From the NCBI GenBank assembly GCA_014727915.1, contig WJMO01000009.1, positions 62,001 to 126,000 on the forward strand: a DNA stretch of 64,000 nt, read 5' to 3'. The translations under genes were made by a program, and so were the position numbers. Positions 16,877 through 23,470 of the stretch are shown here, piece by piece. Source of the stretch: Candidatus Altarchaeales archaeon (GTDB lineage Archaea; Altiarchaeota; Altiarchaeia; IMC4; SCGC-AAA252-I15). Numbering within the stretch: the first letter of the stretch is position 1; each line of letters opens with the position of its first letter. The notes under the pieces were generated by a model, which worked only from the letters and a program-made list of their open reading frames with translations, was not told the origin of the DNA and did not search any database.

Positions 16877-18049
16877 TTAAATCCACGAGACCATGTTCGC
16901 CTGGAACTCTATCATTATCACTGCCAGGAACATGAACAGGGACGAGAAGAAGGCCACGTCCATCCTGTCCAAGGCTCGCCCGTAGTAGATGAACAGGGGC
17001 CAGATGACTCCGAGATACCGTCCTATGCTCCCCCCGGTGCCGAAGACCAGCATGTGGAAGGCCAGGTAGGCGAGGGAGTAGAGCATCAGCTCCCCGTCCA
17101 CGCCCTTCAGGTAGTAGCCGGCGAGGAAGGCGAAGTAGGTGAAAAGCACGGCGACCGCTCCCGTGCCCACCAGACCCCCTAAAACCACATACTTGTATCC
17201 TGCGCACAATGCGGTTATCTCCGTGAGTGCATACCCTGTCAATGCTGGCACCTTTACGTACATCCAGTAGAGTATGGGGGCTGCGTAGACGTTGAGGGAG
17301 ACCAGTCCGCCAGCCAACCTCCTACTACCCCCTCTACGGTTCTTCCAACCATATAGTATCGTGTATATTGGGTAGAGTATCATGCCAGGGAATCGGGTGA
17401 AGGAGGCGAACATCACAGCAACCCCCGCCAAACCCATCCTGCCCCTCTTGTAGCTCATCCAGGAGATCAGCGCGAAAAGCAGGAAGAGGGGTTCGCTGTA
17501 GGCGGTCATCCACACAGTCAGGTTATAGGGGAACAATGCCATCAACAGAGTGGCCTTGAAGGCATCATCGGGTTTCAGCCACTCCAGTGCTATGTTGTAG
17601 AACAGGACTATCACGGCCAGTGATGCCAGGTTGGAAACCGCCAGCGCGGCAGCCTTCACGCTCATCAAGTTAGCGAATGTCCATATGAACGCGGGGTACA
17701 TGAACAGCCAGTTGTAAAGGCATGGGGCCCTCTCCATCTCCCTGTTGTTCGGCTTTAGGTAGGGTGTGTCTTCGCGGCGGAACACGTATCCTTCCCCGGC
17801 GATGTTGACGAACCACCTGCTGTCGAAGGTGTAAGCGAGCTTGTCGACTAATGGTCTGCTGTCGTATTCCATGCCCACGACACGCCAGTTCTCGCTGACG
17901 TACTCGTAGCTTATGCCGAGGAAAGCTCCAACGTCCTCGACGGGTACCGTGGCAAGGACCAACACCAGGAACAGTTTGGCGAGTATGTTAGCGGACAGTA
18001 GTATGGTGAGGTGTTTCCTGGTCGTGTCATCTTTGGGCTTCAAGGTCAT
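16877..18049 (-). CDS. PIG-V-like (GPI mannosyltransferase 2-like) membrane glycosyltransferase
   Basis: 390 residues with about eight to ten membrane helices. The first luminal loop has the motif DSRWFVNIAGEGY, and the central segment FPYNLTVWMTAYSEPLFLLFAL matches the 'YSEslF' signature of PIG-V/mannosyltransferase 2 enzymes (Pfam Mannosyl_trans2), which use a dolichyl-phosphate-mannose donor. Prokaryotic homologs occur in surface-glycan clusters. The DPM1-like GT2 at 19982 would supply such a donor. The gene starts 4 bases after the SDR gene stop at 18053, in one apparent operon with three sugar-nucleotide or sugar-transfer genes. Exact substrate not established. Confidence 0.68.
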   Translation of the reverse strand: MTLKPKDDTTRKHLTILLSANILAKLFLVLVLATVPVEDVGAFLGISYEYVSENWRVVGMEYDSRPLVDKLAYTFDSRWFVNIAGEGYVFRREDTPYLKPNNREMERAPCLYNWLFMYPAFIWTFANLMSVKAAALAVSNLASLAVIVLFYNIALEWLKPDDAFKATLLMALFPYNLTVWMTAYSEPLFLLFALISWMSYKRGRMGLAGVAVMFASFTRFPGMILYPIYTILYGWKNRRGGSRRLAGGLVSLNVYAAPILYWMYVKVPALTGYALTEITALCAGYKYVVLGGLVGTGAVAVLFTYFAFLAGYYLKGVDGELMLYSLAYLAFHMLVFGTGGSIGRYLGVIWPLFIYYGRALDRMDVAFFSSLFMFLAVIMIEFQANMVSWI

Positions 18050-18052
18050 GGT

Positions 18053-18982
18053 CTAGACCCTGGCCCGCCAGTGTTCGAGGGTGTCCTCGAGGGTCTGGTC
18101 TATCCTGATCTTTGGATTGTAACCTGTCCGTTTCACCAGCTTCGAGTTGTCCCCCATTATGATGGGCTCGTCGGTGGGCCTCATCAGCGCGGGGTCCTGC
18201 TCGGTACTCACTTCCCCGCCGCTCATCTCCACCAGCTGGTCCAGGAGGTCCTGTATCTTATGCACCTTCATGGAGCAGAGGTTGTAGACGTCACCGTAGT
18301 CCGCCTTCTCGCAGGCGTGCAAAGCCCTCACCTGGTCTCGCACGTCGGTGATGTCTCGCTTGGCCTCCAGGTTACCGTGGGTGACGGTCTTCCTCTTCCC
18401 AGCCTCGCACTCGGCTACCCGTTTCGCGAAGTCGCTCACCACGTCCTTCACCTTCCCCGGGCCTGTGGTGTTGAATATCCTAGCCCGCACTCCCTTAACC
18501 CCGTTGTTCTTGAAATACTGGTATGTCAGCAGGTCTTGGCCGACCTTGCTCACCCCGTAGGGGTGGAGGGGCTCCAGCCGGTGCGTCTCCTTCACGGGGA
18601 CCTCGTCCTCGGTGACGAAACCGTACTCTGCGGAGGAGCAGGCGACGACGACAACAGGGTCCAGGTTGTGCTTTAGGATCGATTCGAAGAGGTTCGCAGT
18701 GCCGACGGTGTTCGTCTCCAAAGTCAGCTGCGGCTGCTCCCATGAGACTGTAGGGTAGCTCTGGGCTGCCAGGTGGTATACTACGTCTGGCGCGGACTTG
18801 CCCACTGCGTCGTTGACCTCCTCCATCACCCGGACGTCGCATTTCACGAAGTGGTCGGATTCCATGTCCCTGGCGTACTCCTCCTCCTCCACTGAAGCCC
18901 ATACCTCATACCCTTCCTTTCTGAGGAATTCTATCATGTGCCGTCCTATGAACCCTTCGCTGCCGGTTACCAGAGCCCTCAT
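18053..18982 (-). CDS. SDR sugar-nucleotide enzyme, GDP-mannose 4,6-dehydratase/reductase type
   Basis: 309 residues. The N-terminal NAD(P)-binding loop is TGSEGFIGRHMIEFL (GxxGxxG type). The catalytic set is SSAEYG near residue 117 and YGVSK (YxxxK) near 142. The segments FNTTGPGKVKDVVSDFAKRVAE and RDITDVRDQVRAL match GDP-mannose 4,6-dehydratase and GDP-4-keto-6-deoxy-mannose reductase (RMD) subfamilies. It would make a GDP-deoxy-hexose for surface glycan. Overlaps the epimerase gene upstream by 4 bases (ATGA). Dehydratase versus reductase cannot be decided by eye. Confidence 0.78.
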   Translation of the reverse strand: MRALVTGSEGFIGRHMIEFLRKEGYEVWASVEEEEYARDMESDHFVKCDVRVMEEVNDAVGKSAPDVVYHLAAQSYPTVSWEQPQLTLETNTVGTANLFESILKHNLDPVVVVACSSAEYGFVTEDEVPVKETHRLEPLHPYGVSKVGQDLLTYQYFKNNGVKGVRARIFNTTGPGKVKDVVSDFAKRVAECEAGKRKTVTHGNLEAKRDITDVRDQVRALHACEKADYGDVYNLCSMKVHKIQDLLDQLVEMSGGEVSTEQDPALMRPTDEPIIMGDNSKLVKRTGYNPKIRIDQTLEDTLEHWRARV

Positions 18983-19980
18983 TTGAACACCCCCTCATGC
19001 TCCATCGTCCATTCGGCGATCCTCCTGACGCCCTCTTCCACGCTGACCTGGGGCTTCCAGCCCACGGCCTTCTTTATCTTCCGCGTGTCGCTTATGTAAA
19101 CTTTCTGGTCTCCCATCCTCCACTCGCTGTGGTCCACCTCGGACCTCCTGCCTGTGACGTCCTCTATCATGTCCAGCAGCTCGAACAACGATACCGTGTA
19201 GTCGGTCCCCCCGCCCAGGTTGAACGCCTCTCCGTTCACTTTTCTGATGTTCTCCGCTAGGGCTTCGAATGCCCGGTTCTGGTCTGTGATGTACAGCACG
19301 TCCCGGACCTGCTTACCGTCCCCGTAGATGGTTATGGGCTTGCCAGTTACCGCCGCGATGGTGAACCACGCGACCCACCCTTGGTCTTCGTTTCCGAACT
19401 GGCGGGTACCGTAGATGCAGCTCATCCTCGGTTTGGCCACCTTCAAACCGAAGCTGCTGTGGTATGTGTCCAATATGGTCTCCGCCACTATCTTGCTGCC
19501 CCCGTATGGGCAGTTGCTCTCCAGGGGATAGGACTCGTCGATGCCCTCGATCTCGCTGTACCTGTACCTGCTGTCACCCTCCTCGACCGGCAGCTCGAGG
19601 TCTCCGTAGACCTTGTTCGTCGAGCAGAAGACTATCGCAGGGTCGCAGTTGCTCTGCCGCACGGCCTCGCAGAGGTTGAACGTCCCGGTGGCGTTCGTCT
19701 CATAGTCCAGGCGAGGGTTCTCGATGGACGTTGTCACTGCGACCTGCGCCGCACAGTGATATACTATGTCAATGTCGTCCGTCAGGCCTTCGAATGCCTT
19801 TGGGTCTGCGATGTCGGCCTTCTTGAACACCATCTGGGGGTATTCCTCCCCCAAGTATCTGATGTTATGGTCTGTCCTGCTAAGGTCGTCGATGACTGCA
19901 ATGTCATCCCCTTTCTTCAGATGATGTTCTGCAAGATGGCTGCCGATGAACCCGCCGCCTCCTGTCACAAGCACCTTCAT
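18979..19980 (-). CDS. NAD-dependent sugar epimerase, CDP-paratose/tyvelose 2-epimerase-like
   Basis: 333 residues from the ATG at 19980, which has GGGGGAG 8 bases before it; a TTG further upstream is less likely. Rossmann loop TGGGGFIGSHLAEHHL. The segments FCSTNKVYGDLE, YGGSKIVAE and MSCIYGTRQFGNEDQGWVAWF follow closely the RfbE/TyvE consensus (CDP-paratose 2-epimerase), more than UDP-glucose 4-epimerase. Typical length for the family. The catalytic YxxxK is present, while the usual Ser is Ser-Thr-Asn in this subgroup. Natural substrate in archaea is not established. Lies in an operon with the DPM1-like GT2 (overlap of 3'/5' ends near 19982) and the GMD/RMD-type SDR. Confidence 0.8.
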   Translation of the reverse strand: MKVLVTGGGGFIGSHLAEHHLKKGDDIAVIDDLSRTDHNIRYLGEEYPQMVFKKADIADPKAFEGLTDDIDIVYHCAAQVAVTTSIENPRLDYETNATGTFNLCEAVRQSNCDPAIVFCSTNKVYGDLELPVEEGDSRYRYSEIEGIDESYPLESNCPYGGSKIVAETILDTYHSSFGLKVAKPRMSCIYGTRQFGNEDQGWVAWFTIAAVTGKPITIYGDGKQVRDVLYITDQNRAFEALAENIRKVNGEAFNLGGGTDYTVSLFELLDMIEDVTGRRSEVDHSEWRMGDQKVYISDTRKIKKAVGWKPQVSVEEGVRRIAEWTMEHEGVFK

Positions 19981-19981
19981 C

Positions 19982-20689
19982 CTATGCTCCCCCAACCTTA
20001 AGTCTTAGGTTGAGGTGGTTTAAAATGTTTCGAAGTATCTTGTTAAAAGTGATCTTTGACTTGCCCGCCGCCCGCTCCCTGAAGGTTATCGGTATCTCCT
20101 TCATCCTGAATCCCTTCCTGGCTATCCTCAGCAGCGTCTCCGGGCCGTCGTAGATGTTCCGGTCCGACCTGTAACCTTCTAAGTCCAGGCTCTTCAGCAC
20201 TTCCACCCTGAACATCTTGAAACCTCCCGTGCAGTCCCTCAGCTTCAACCCCAGCAAAGCACGAGCATAGGCGTTGGCAACCCCGCTGATCAGCTTGCGT
20301 ATGGGGCTCCAACCCTCGGCGCCTCCGCCCTCCACGTAACGTGAGCCGACGACCACGTCACAGTCCACTATCTCCTTCAGGAATTCCTTTATGACTTCGG
20401 GGTCGTGGCTGAAGTCAGAGTCCATCTCGACAAGGTAGTCGTAGCCTTTTTCAACCGCCCACTTGAACCCCCTGAGCCCCGCGGTACCCCTCCCCCTTTC
20501 CTTCCGGTGTATTATGTGGACTCTGGGGTCCTCCGATGCCATGCGGTCGACTATCTCTCCGGTCCCGTCGGGGCTGCTGTCGTCGACTACCAGAACCTCA
20601 AGGCTGGGGTCCTGTTCCAACACCGCCTCTATGATGCCCCTTATGTTCTCCCTCTCATTGTAGGTGGGGAGCATGACTATCGTGTTCAT
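19982..20689 (-). CDS. Dolichol-phosphate mannosyltransferase-like GT2 (DPM1-like)
   Basis: 235 residues, a soluble GT-A fold. Start MNTIVMLPTYNERENI, DDSSPDGTGEIVDRM, donor-binding VEMDSDFSHDPEVI (DxD-like), GSRYVEGGG and CTGGFKMFRVEVL are all diagnostic of DPM1/polyprenol-phosphate-mannose synthases; the C-terminal RERAAGKSK motif is also present. It would make polyprenyl-phosphate-mannose (or glucose) from GDP-mannose (or UDP-glucose) on the cytoplasmic face, the donor for GT-C enzymes such as 16877, 3772 and 31685. No C-terminal membrane anchor. First gene of the minus-strand sugar operon; the divergent regulator gene at 20883 lies across a 193-base region with dyad symmetries. Confidence 0.88.
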   Translation of the reverse strand: MNTIVMLPTYNERENIRGIIEAVLEQDPSLEVLVVDDSSPDGTGEIVDRMASEDPRVHIIHRKERGRGTAGLRGFKWAVEKGYDYLVEMDSDFSHDPEVIKEFLKEIVDCDVVVGSRYVEGGGAEGWSPIRKLISGVANAYARALLGLKLRDCTGGFKMFRVEVLKSLDLEGYRSDRNIYDGPETLLRIARKGFRMKEIPITFRERAAGKSKITFNKILRNILNHLNLRLKVGGA

Positions 20690-20742
20690 ATGGTTTTAGA
20701 ATTTGTCTTATTCGGTTAAATCTGGATAGGAGCAACCCGGTA

Positions 20743-20873
20743 GGAGGGGGCGTGGGTCAGTTACCCCCTCCTTGGGTGGTCTAATTACGGTTTAACTTTT
20801 GTTTTGGTTCCGGAAAACGATATTTTAATAAAGCCCATATATTTAATTAAGTATTCTGGTTTCCGCCAGGAAA
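20743..20873. promoter_or_regulatory. Divergent intergenic region with inverted repeats (HxlR promoter)
   Basis: Three symmetric elements lie between the GT2 and HxlR genes. An 8-bp perfect inverted repeat GGAGGGGG/CCCCCTCC spans 20743-20771 with a 13-base loop. TTCCGGAA at 20808-20815 is a palindrome. TTTCC-GCCA-GGAAA at 20860-20873 repeats the same TTCC/GGAA half-sites, 55 bases centre to centre from the first. Between them are A/T-rich TATA-like stretches. The TTCC...GGAA pair flanking the promoter is a plausible autoregulatory operator for the HxlR protein. Confidence 0.4.
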
Positions 20874-20882
20874 GTATTTATC

Positions 20883-21197
20883 ATGGAATTGGATAGTGGG
20901 GAGGGGGATATCATCGAGTTCCTAGCGTCGAAGAAGTGGATACTGCTCGTGCTGACGGAGCTGCACTTCCACGGGACTCAACGGTTCAACGAGCTGTTGG
21001 AGAACATGCGGATGGTCAGTCCGAAGATACTTTCCAAGCGACTCAAGGAACTTGAGGAGCGTGGCCTGGTTTCGAGGCAGAAGTTCAACGAGATACCTCC
21101 AAGGGTCGAGTACTCGCTCACGGAAAAGGGCGGGGAGCTTGTGAAATCCTTCAAGGACATCGGCAAGTGGGCCATCAAGTGGGAGAGGAACCGGTGA
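20883..21197 (+). CDS. HxlR-family winged-helix transcriptional regulator
   Basis: 104 residues. KKWILLVLTELHFHGTQRFNELLENMRMVSPKILSKRLKELEERGLVSR is the HxlR winged helix, ending with the wing motif PPRVEYSLTEKGGEL. Members bind DNA as dimers and respond to redox or small-molecule cues; this one lacks the N-terminal cysteine used by redox-sensing members. The last 23 bases overlap, tail to tail, the 3' end of the kinase gene on the opposite strand. Two TTCC/GGAA dyads lie upstream. Target unknown, possibly itself or the divergent sugar operon. Confidence 0.88.
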   Translation: MELDSGEGDIIEFLASKKWILLVLTELHFHGTQRFNELLENMRMVSPKILSKRLKELEERGLVSRQKFNEIPPRVEYSLTEKGGELVKSFKDIGKWAIKWERNR

Positions 21198-21720
21198 TCT
21201 CAAGGGCCTCCTGGAACTGGGGCGTCCAGTCAACCTCTAAAATAGGCTTTCCACCGTGCTCCAACCACTCCTTTATCTCCTCAACGTCCGCGCCGCTGGT
21301 GTTGTCCACCTCCAACACGTTCTCGCACAGTCCAAGGCTCTCGTATAGTATAACGCCGGTGTATTCCGCCTCCAGGTTCTCCACTATCTTTTCTCTGCTG
21401 TAGCCGCGTTCGACCATCCTCTGGTATAGGGTTAATGGGTTGCATCTCAGCACGAGTACGTGTGTGACGTCCAGGTGATGGCTCAGCAGCCCGTCCAATA
21501 TCATGTCTCCGTTGGTGTTCTCTGACAAATGCTTTCTTAGAAGTTCGACGTCCACGGTCTTCGTGTCCCGCATTTCATCGTAGCTCTCGCAGAGCCCCCG
21601 CTCTTCGACCTCCCTGGTGAGGTCCAAAACCTTCATCCTAAGTCGTTCGCCCAGCTCCCGGGACAGGGTCGTTTTCCCTGTGCAGGGGACTCCTGTGACG
21701 GCTAGCACGGTACGCTCCAT
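21175..21720 (-). CDS. AK6/Fap7-like adenylate kinase
   Basis: 181 residues. The P-loop GVPCTGKTT is at residues 10-18. The segments ILDGLLSHHLDVTHVLVLRCNPLTLYQRMVERGYSREKIVENLEAEY match the AK6 (hCINAP, yeast Fap7) family, including the HH pair and the LYxRxxxRGY lid region. Fap7 enzymes have adenylate kinase/ATPase activity and assist 40S/30S ribosome maturation with Rps14. In this window Nob1, another late small-subunit maturation factor, is 6 kb away. Its 3' end overlaps the HxlR gene by 23 bases in convergent orientation. Confidence 0.82.
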   Translation of the reverse strand: MERTVLAVTGVPCTGKTTLSRELGERLRMKVLDLTREVEERGLCESYDEMRDTKTVDVELLRKHLSENTNGDMILDGLLSHHLDVTHVLVLRCNPLTLYQRMVERGYSREKIVENLEAEYTGVILYESLGLCENVLEVDNTSGADVEEIKEWLEHGGKPILEVDWTPQFQEALEITGSSPT

Positions 21721-21779
21721 ATTCGTTTTTTAACCATTGAATTGAATAATTTACTATATCTATTATCCGGAGGAATTAT

Positions 21780-22124
21780 ATGAAAATTAAGAGCTTGATT
21801 GCGGCTTACGTCCTGTTTGCTATTATACTCTTCTCCACCTACGTTACTGCGCCAAGTCCTGCAGGCACCAACTACATGAAGGACGTCGTCTGCAGCATAC
21901 TATCGAACATACAGTTCGTATTGGATTCCATAGGCCCCGGCTTCGTGATAGTCATGTTCACCTACGGGGGCATAAAGTACGTCTTCTCCGCGGACGACCC
22001 CCAGGGCAGGAAGTCGGCCAAGAACACGTGCATACACTCGCTCATCGGCGGAATCATCCTGATAGTCGCGCATCACGTCGTCGGCCTATTGGGCATGACG
22101 AACAACTGCACTGGAACACCATGA
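21780..22124 (+). CDS. T4SS-type pilin-like protein 1 (TrbC/VirB2-like)
   Basis: 114 residues: a cleavable-type N-terminal hydrophobic segment (ends near TAPSPAGTN), then two long hydrophobic helices separated by a polar hairpin turn with YGGIKYVFSADDPQGRKSAK. This arrangement and the 'YGGxKYxxSADDPxGRxxAK' turn match the T4SS_pilin/TrbC-VirB2 family that builds conjugation-type pili. Cysteines near the first helix (VVCSI) and near the end (NNCTG) could form a disulfide. First of five paralogs in tandem. Start codon at 21780 is preceded by GGAGG at close spacing. The stop overlaps the next ATG (ATGA). Confidence 0.78.
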   Translation: MKIKSLIAAYVLFAIILFSTYVTAPSPAGTNYMKDVVCSILSNIQFVLDSIGPGFVIVMFTYGGIKYVFSADDPQGRKSAKNTCIHSLIGGIILIVAHHVVGLLGMTNNCTGTP

Positions 22125-22495
22125 AGTCGCATGAGGTATTGAAGTTGGATGGGAGGATGAGAAGGCATTTGCTGGTTGTCCTGACTTTGTCATATCTCTC
22201 TACCACGGCTTTGGCGGTCACGAACTTCATAAAGGCTGTGCCCTGCAGCATCCTGAATATGATACTCGGAACCTTGAATGCTGTTGTTCCCGCTCTTGTG
22301 ATAATATTCTTCCTATACGGGGGCGTGAAGTACATTTTCTCCGCGGACGACCCGAAGGGCAGGGGCCAGGCCAAGTCCATACTCATCAACGCCTTGATAG
22401 GTGGCATCATATACATGGTATGGACTGCGATCAACACTATGCTTTCAACGGTCTCTGGCGGATCAGGGCCTACTGGTATGTGGGGTGTCTGCTAA
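22121..22495 (+). CDS. T4SS-type pilin-like protein 2
   Basis: 124 residues from the ATG at 22121, which overlaps the preceding TGA; a second in-frame ATG at 22157 would give a shorter signal peptide (MRRHLLVVLTLSYLSTTALA), and either is possible. The mature part has the same two-helix hairpin as its neighbours, with YGGVKYIFSADDPKGRGQAK in the turn, VPCSI before the first helix and a C-terminal cysteine. The tail after helix 2 is glycine-rich (VSGGSGPTG). Second of five tandem paralogs. Confidence 0.78.
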   Translation: MKSHEVLKLDGRMRRHLLVVLTLSYLSTTALAVTNFIKAVPCSILNMILGTLNAVVPALVIIFFLYGGVKYIFSADDPKGRGQAKSILINALIGGIIYMVWTAINTMLSTVSGGSGPTGMWGVC

Positions 22496-22496
22496 A

Positions 22497-22760
22497 ATGT
22501 CTTACAGCACAATCTCAAATGTGCCCTGCACATTCCTATTATGGATATGGGAGGCGTTAAAAGCGATAATACCCACTATGATCGCCATCATGTTCATATA
22601 TGGGGCTGCAAAATATATCTCGTCAGCCGACGACCCAAGCGGAAGGCAGAAGGGCAAGCAGATATGCATGCACTCGGTAATCGGGGCTTTGATATATATC
22701 CTATCAGTTTCAGTGATGTTGGCGGTTGGATTAACCCAGGCTGATGTATGCCATAATTAA
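22497..22760 (+). CDS. T4SS-type pilin-like protein 3, no signal peptide
   Basis: The ATG at 22497, one base after the preceding stop codon, gives 87 residues. A longer frame into the upstream gene lacks family character. The protein has VPCTF, two hydrophobic helices and the turn YGAAKYISSADDPSGRQKGK, ending ADVCHN. Unlike the other four it has no obvious cleaved N-terminal signal, so it may insert directly or be a minor or initiating subunit. It ends 10 bases before the start chosen for paralog 4. Confidence 0.75.
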   Translation: MSYSTISNVPCTFLLWIWEALKAIIPTMIAIMFIYGAAKYISSADDPSGRQKGKQICMHSVIGALIYILSVSVMLAVGLTQADVCHN

Positions 22761-22770
22761 ACGCGAAAAA

Positions 22771-23103
22771 ATGGATTTAAATTCGGATCTGCGGAGGGGG
22801 GGAATAACAGTCTTGGCCTTAATAGTGTTCTCACAGTTTGCTTCTGCGAGCACTTACCTCCAGCCAATAATAGACTTCGTTGAGCAGGGTTTGATAACGG
22901 CACTCAAGAGGGTGGGGAATACCATCGCTTTCATAATGTTCATATACGGGGCTGCAAAGTACGTTTACAGCGCCGACGACCCCGCCGGCCGGAAGACCGC
23001 CATGGGCGTGTGCATCGCCGCGGTAGTAGCCTTCCTGTTCATCCGCATAGCGGACAACGTAATATACCAGATGTGCGTGGCCATGCCCGCATGCACACCA
23101 TAG
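22771..23103 (+). CDS. T4SS-type pilin-like protein 4
   Basis: 110 residues from the ATG at 22771; an in-frame start at 22744 overlapping paralog 3 by 17 bases would add nine residues. An N-terminal signal-like segment (GGITVLALIVFSQFASAS) is followed by helix 1, the turn YGAAKYVYSADDPAGRKTAM and helix 2. It lacks the cysteine before helix 1 present in paralogs 1, 2, 3 and 5 but has cysteines after helix 2 (QMCVAMPAC). Fourth of the tandem set, and separated from the fifth by 4 bases. Confidence 0.76.
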   Translation: MDLNSDLRRGGITVLALIVFSQFASASTYLQPIIDFVEQGLITALKRVGNTIAFIMFIYGAAKYVYSADDPAGRKTAMGVCIAAVVAFLFIRIADNVIYQMCVAMPACTP

Positions 23104-23107
23104 GAAA

Positions 23108-23419
23108 ATGAACGTCAGAAGAATAGCACTGGGTTTCCTGGCCTTGTCTGTGATAGCCCAGCCTGCGGCAGCGGCGAACGCGGCCGAGCTAATAGCCTCG
23201 GTCATATGCGGGCTCGTCCCCGAGGTCATCCGCCTCGCGCGGTGGCTTGCAGTCCTCATGTTCGTCTACGGCGGCGCGAAATACGCCTACAGCGCCGACG
23301 ACCCGGGCGGCCGGAAGGCGGCGAGGGCCATAGCTATCAACGGCATAGTAGGATTCCTGATAGTCGGGTTGGCGAAGGACCTGGTGGACGCGATAGCCGG
23401 AGCCACGATCTGCCCCTGA
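23108..23419 (+). CDS. T4SS-type pilin-like protein 5
   Basis: 103 residues. Clear signal peptide MNVRRIALGFLALSVIAQPAAAANA, then a cysteine (VICGL), helix 1, the turn YGGAKYAYSADDPGGRKAAR, helix 2 and a terminal TICP. Last of five tandem paralogs; it is followed by three imperfect 17-bp repeats and then the convergent aglB gene. No VirB4/VirD4-type ATPase or VirB6-like channel gene is present within the window, so the secretion or pilus machinery must be elsewhere or differ. Confidence 0.78.
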   Translation: MNVRRIALGFLALSVIAQPAAAANAAELIASVICGLVPEVIRLARWLAVLMFVYGGAKYAYSADDPGGRKAARAIAINGIVGFLIVGLAKDLVDAIAGATICP

Positions 23420-23469
23420 ATGCAGTAAGAATGCTATTGCAGCAAGATTGCTAATGCGGTGAGAATGCA
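23419..23469. repeat. Three imperfect 17-bp tandem repeats between convergent genes
   Basis: Units at 23419-23435, 23436-23452 and 23453-23469 share the pattern A(A/T)TGC(A/G)G(T/C)(A/G)AGA(A/T)TGC. They fill the whole gap between the stop of the last pilin gene and the stop of aglB. They could be a transcription-termination spacer or simple slippage product. Confidence 0.7.
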
Positions 23470-23470
23470 G

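Noticed and set aside
22028..22120. Earlier start for pilin paralog 2
   Set aside because: The extra 31 residues are the shadow of paralog 1 in another frame and lack a signal sequence.
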